Positions 61,575 through 64,000 of a stretch of 64,000 nt of DNA are shown here, piece by piece (position 1 is the first letter of the stretch; every line of letters begins with the position of its first letter). This DNA is from Ichthyophthirius multifiliis (lineage: Eukaryota; Ciliophora; Oligohymenophorea; Hymenostomatida). The translations under genes were made by a program, and so were the position numbers. The notes below the pieces were generated by a model. It was not told the DNA's origin. It did no database searches and worked only from the letters and a program-made list of their open reading frames with translations. The stretch covers positions 56,447 through 120,446 of the forward strand of contig NW_004086914.1 in assembly GCF_000220395.1 (NCBI RefSeq), written 5' to 3'.

Positions 61575-62177
61575 ATATTTATTTATATATATTAATTATT
61601 TTTATATATTATTTATACAGTATCAAAGTTTATATTATTTTCTTTCTTTATATCGAAAATTTATTTTGTGTTTTTCTATTCATCTTTATAATATAATATA
61701 AATTCATATTTAATATTATATATAATTTTATTTAAATATATTAAATTTAATAAAATATAATATATATATTTTTTATATCATTATACCGTTTATATTTTTT
61801 TATTCACAACTTTTTTAACTTATATATATTTATTTAAAATCATTTTAATTATTATCATTTTCTTTTTTTTATAAGAAGAAATTATCTCTTTAAGTTTAAT
61901 ATTCACTTTTTTAGCTTAATGATTTTTTTAATATTTAATCCAGTAAAATAGAGAATGAATTAAAAAAATATTTATTATATTGCATTTATTAAGATTTTTT
62001 TTCAGAAGACAAGTTTACTTTAAAGATTTTTTCACCATATTAAATGTTTCTCATTTGATTAATTTAATTTTTTTAGATAGTTTTTATATGTTAAGTATGA
62101 AATATTTCCTTTTTTTTTTAAAGTAGTATATTTATGTATGAAGTTCCAGTACTTTAAGACTAAGAAATATTGGACAT
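59569..62177 (-). CDS. Hypothetical Asn/Gln-rich protein with several frame breaks
   Basis: No family recognised. ATG 62175-62177 (SNISQSQSTGTSYINILLQK). Exon 1 joins exon 2 through an intron at about 61693-61793 (donor GTATAATG after KKSCEQKNIN; the protein resumes DEQKNTKQIFDIKKE), and a (TA)n intron at about 61461-61610 leads to LSLINSYSPKKIIIFQN. A coiled coil follows (QLLLKDLQKKLYQYSNQLEV, LTEKLTQLANQAKDNY), then some 400 residues of Asn/Gln/Ser-rich, prion-like sequence. Near the end is FFDFEMWKEKNIDNPFMKSD. Three breaks at A/T runs (60633-60639, 60081-60085, about 59968-59974 on the + strand) each need one more base. The last piece is uncertain: after a (TA)n stretch, a possible final exon YIYCCDKCSFKL ends at TGA 59569-59571. 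Confidence 0.55.
59719..59768. repeat. (TA)n microsatellite
   Basis: About 25 TA units, probably in the last intron or 3' UTR of the Asn/Gln-rich gene. Confidence 0.9.
61516..61565. repeat. (TA)n tract inside an intron
   Basis: About 25 TA units inside the intron between the exons encoding KKENNINFDT and LSLINSYSPKK of the Asn/Gln-rich gene. Confidence 0.85.
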
Positions 62178-63079
62178 TTGTTTTTATCGAATTTTTTTTT
62201 TTTTTTAATTTTTTTTGTTTAAATTATTTATATTTTTTTTATAGACCGCTATTATTTATTTTATATTTTAAAAATAATTAAACTTTAATTTTTTGTTAAT
62301 TATATTTATAAATTTATTAATATTTCAAATTTTTAAAAATTTGATATATTGACTATTTTTTTTTAAATAAAATATATATAATAATATATTATATTAAAAT
62401 GAAAAAATAAAATTTATAACATTATTTTAAATTTTTCTATTATTTTATTTTTGAGATTATATATTGTATTCAATATATATTATATTGATTAAGTTTAAAA
62501 ATATTTAAGTCATAATTATTTAAGTTATTATAATATAATTTATTTATATTAAGATACAAGAAAAATTCGAATACTTATAAAAACAAATTAATCGAATTAT
62601 TGTTTATCTTTAATTAAAAATTTTATACTAAATTTTATTTCAATTAAGAATTTAAAAATATTATAGAAAATTAATTTAGCTTTTATATTTTAAACTTTAA
62701 ATAAATATATATATATATATATATTATTAATTAAATATTATATTTTTAAAAACGCATTTAAATTAATTAATATTTATCAATTATAATTTTTAATAATAAT
62801 TTATCAAAAAATATTAAACAAATTTTAATAATTTATAAATTTATTTAAATAAACTAAAAAAAATTAAATCAAACTTAAAAATATATAAATAATTTTTTTT
62901 ATATTATAATTTTATAATTTGTATATTCAAGTAATAATATAATTATTTTATTTAATATTTTATTATTAATTTAATATAAATATAAAATTAATTCTACTTA
63001 TTATATTAAATATCATTTAAGATAATTAAAAATAATCATTTATAATATAATATAAATAAATTATATAATATTTATAAAA
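62178..63079. other. Divergent intergenic region
   Basis: About 900 bases between divergently transcribed genes. A/T runs and a TA repeat near 62706-62724. Promoters must be here, but I see no specific element. Confidence 0.55.
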
Positions 63080-64000
63080 ATGTCATAATAAGATTTTTAA
63101 GTAAAAAAGTATATAATTATATAATATTATTATTAATGATTAAAATCAAAGAAATTAATTTAAATAACACAAAAAACTCCCACATTAAGAAATTTAAATG
63201 ATCTAAATTTTATTATGGCCTTTCCAGTAGACATATTGAAAGAAAAAATAAATCCTTATGCCCAATTATATGCTAGGTATTTATACTATTAGGAATTTTA
63301 GAACAATCGTATAATATTTGCAAATAGTAAAAATAAAAAAATTAAATAAATAATTAAAAATATTAACAAAAAAAGAGATTATTAAAAATACACTATATCT
63401 AATCATATAAGGATAAATAGGCATTTTCGATAAATATAATAACATAATAAGGACTTATAATAATTTGGATTATTTAAACGAAACCGAAATAATAAAATTA
63501 AATGAAAATTTTAAAGAAGCGCGTATATTAATGAATACATAATTAGCTTTAATATCAGAAAAAATATTTAAAAATATAATTTATCCTTTAGAAGAAATAA
63601 AAGAATGGAAAATTTATGATTTTCTGAGTAGTTTATATATATTTTAAGGATGGAAAAGCTAATATTTAAGAAGAATATTGCCTTTATTTGAAGAAAAATA
63701 ATATGGAAAAAATAGTGTGATTTTCTAAGAAAAACAAGAAGTAGATGGAGTTTATATTGTAAAAGAAGGAACATTTAAAATAATGAGAAATTACGAAGGT
63801 CAAATAAAAGAAAAAGATAAAGTAACAAAAATAAAAGATATTGAACAAAGAAATTGTAATAAAATATAAGATTTATAAATATAAAAAAACAGAAAGTAAA
63901 AATACAAATAATTTAAAGTAAGAAAAAAATAATAATTATATATAAATATATAAATATATAATTATAAATATTTATTTATATTTTTATTTTTTATATATTA
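63080..64000 (+). CDS. Cyclic-nucleotide-binding-domain protein, 5' part only
   Basis: ATG 63080; the gene runs off the window. Exons encode SQQDFQVKKYIIIQ, KTPTLRNLNDLNFIMAFPVD, INPYAQLYARYLYQYQEFQ, then after an intron near 63315-63420 IFRKYNNIIRTYNNLDYLNE. From about 63,640 a cyclic-nucleotide-binding fold begins: WKSQYLRRILPLFEEKQYGK, NSVIFQEKQEVDGVYIVKEG, TFKIMRNYEGQIKEK. The pattern FxE(x)nGxYIVKEGxFKI is the start of the beta roll of PKA-regulatory-type domains; the phosphate-binding cassette would lie past the window. The EIIKLNENF segment before it is helical. It may be a cAMP- or cGMP-sensing signalling protein, as is common in ciliates; enzyme or channel domains, if any, are outside. 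The last 60 bases look like an intron. Confidence 0.7.

Overview
The window looks like a piece of ciliate macronuclear chromosome, most likely from the fish parasite Ichthyophthirius multifiliis or a close oligohymenophorean relative. Three things point there. The sequence is extremely AT-rich, by eye in the mid-80s percent. Clear homologues of eukaryotic proteins read through TAA and TAG as glutamine, with TGA as the only stop. Introns are short GT...AG sequences of about 40-60 nt, with a few of 200-375 nt that often carry (TA)n. The species name is inference; the code and introns are seen directly. I saw no rRNA, tRNA, CRISPR or telomere repeat.

Layout. 0.2-5.9 kb, + strand: a coiled-coil protein, a TPR protein, a candidate box C/D snoRNA and a small one-pass membrane protein. 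6.2-18.7 kb, - strand: a monoacylglycerol-lipase-like hydrolase, then a roughly 11 kb inositol-trisphosphate-receptor-type calcium-release channel with an unusual pore filter. 18.8-26.7 kb: an Atg1/ULK-like kinase, then two cytosolic carboxypeptidases (tubulin deglutamylase family) facing each other tail to tail. 27.3-28.6 kb: an unresolved, possibly decayed coding stretch. 28.9-32.7 kb, - strand: a mitochondrial RAP-domain protein and PIG-C of GPI-anchor synthesis. 33.3-37.9 kb, + strand: a CFAP100-like axonemal protein, an armadillo-repeat protein and a polyQ protein. 38.1-39.9 kb, - strand: a divergent protein kinase. 42.4-47.4 kb: a PrpC-type citrate/methylcitrate synthase ending in SKL (peroxisomal signal), TRIP4/ASC-1 and a PP1 catalytic subunit. 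49.0-51.5 kb, - strand: a prominin-like five-pass membrane protein. 53.5-62.2 kb: a possible degenerate gene, a coiled-coil protein, transposase-like debris, a UBE2H-type E2 and an Asn/Gln-rich protein. 63.1 kb to the end: a partial cyclic-nucleotide-binding protein.

The genes are not an operon. Several fit the biology of a ciliated cell: tubulin deglutamylation, axonemal CFAP100, a ciliary-type membrane protein, stored-calcium release and cyclic-nucleotide signalling. A technical theme cuts across the window: many genes that clearly encode protein are interrupted by single-base frame breaks, mostly at A/T homopolymers. Most would be repaired by one extra base. Undercounted homopolymers in the assembly are the simplest explanation, though slippage during expression is possible. 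Exact ends of genes with such breaks are therefore approximate.
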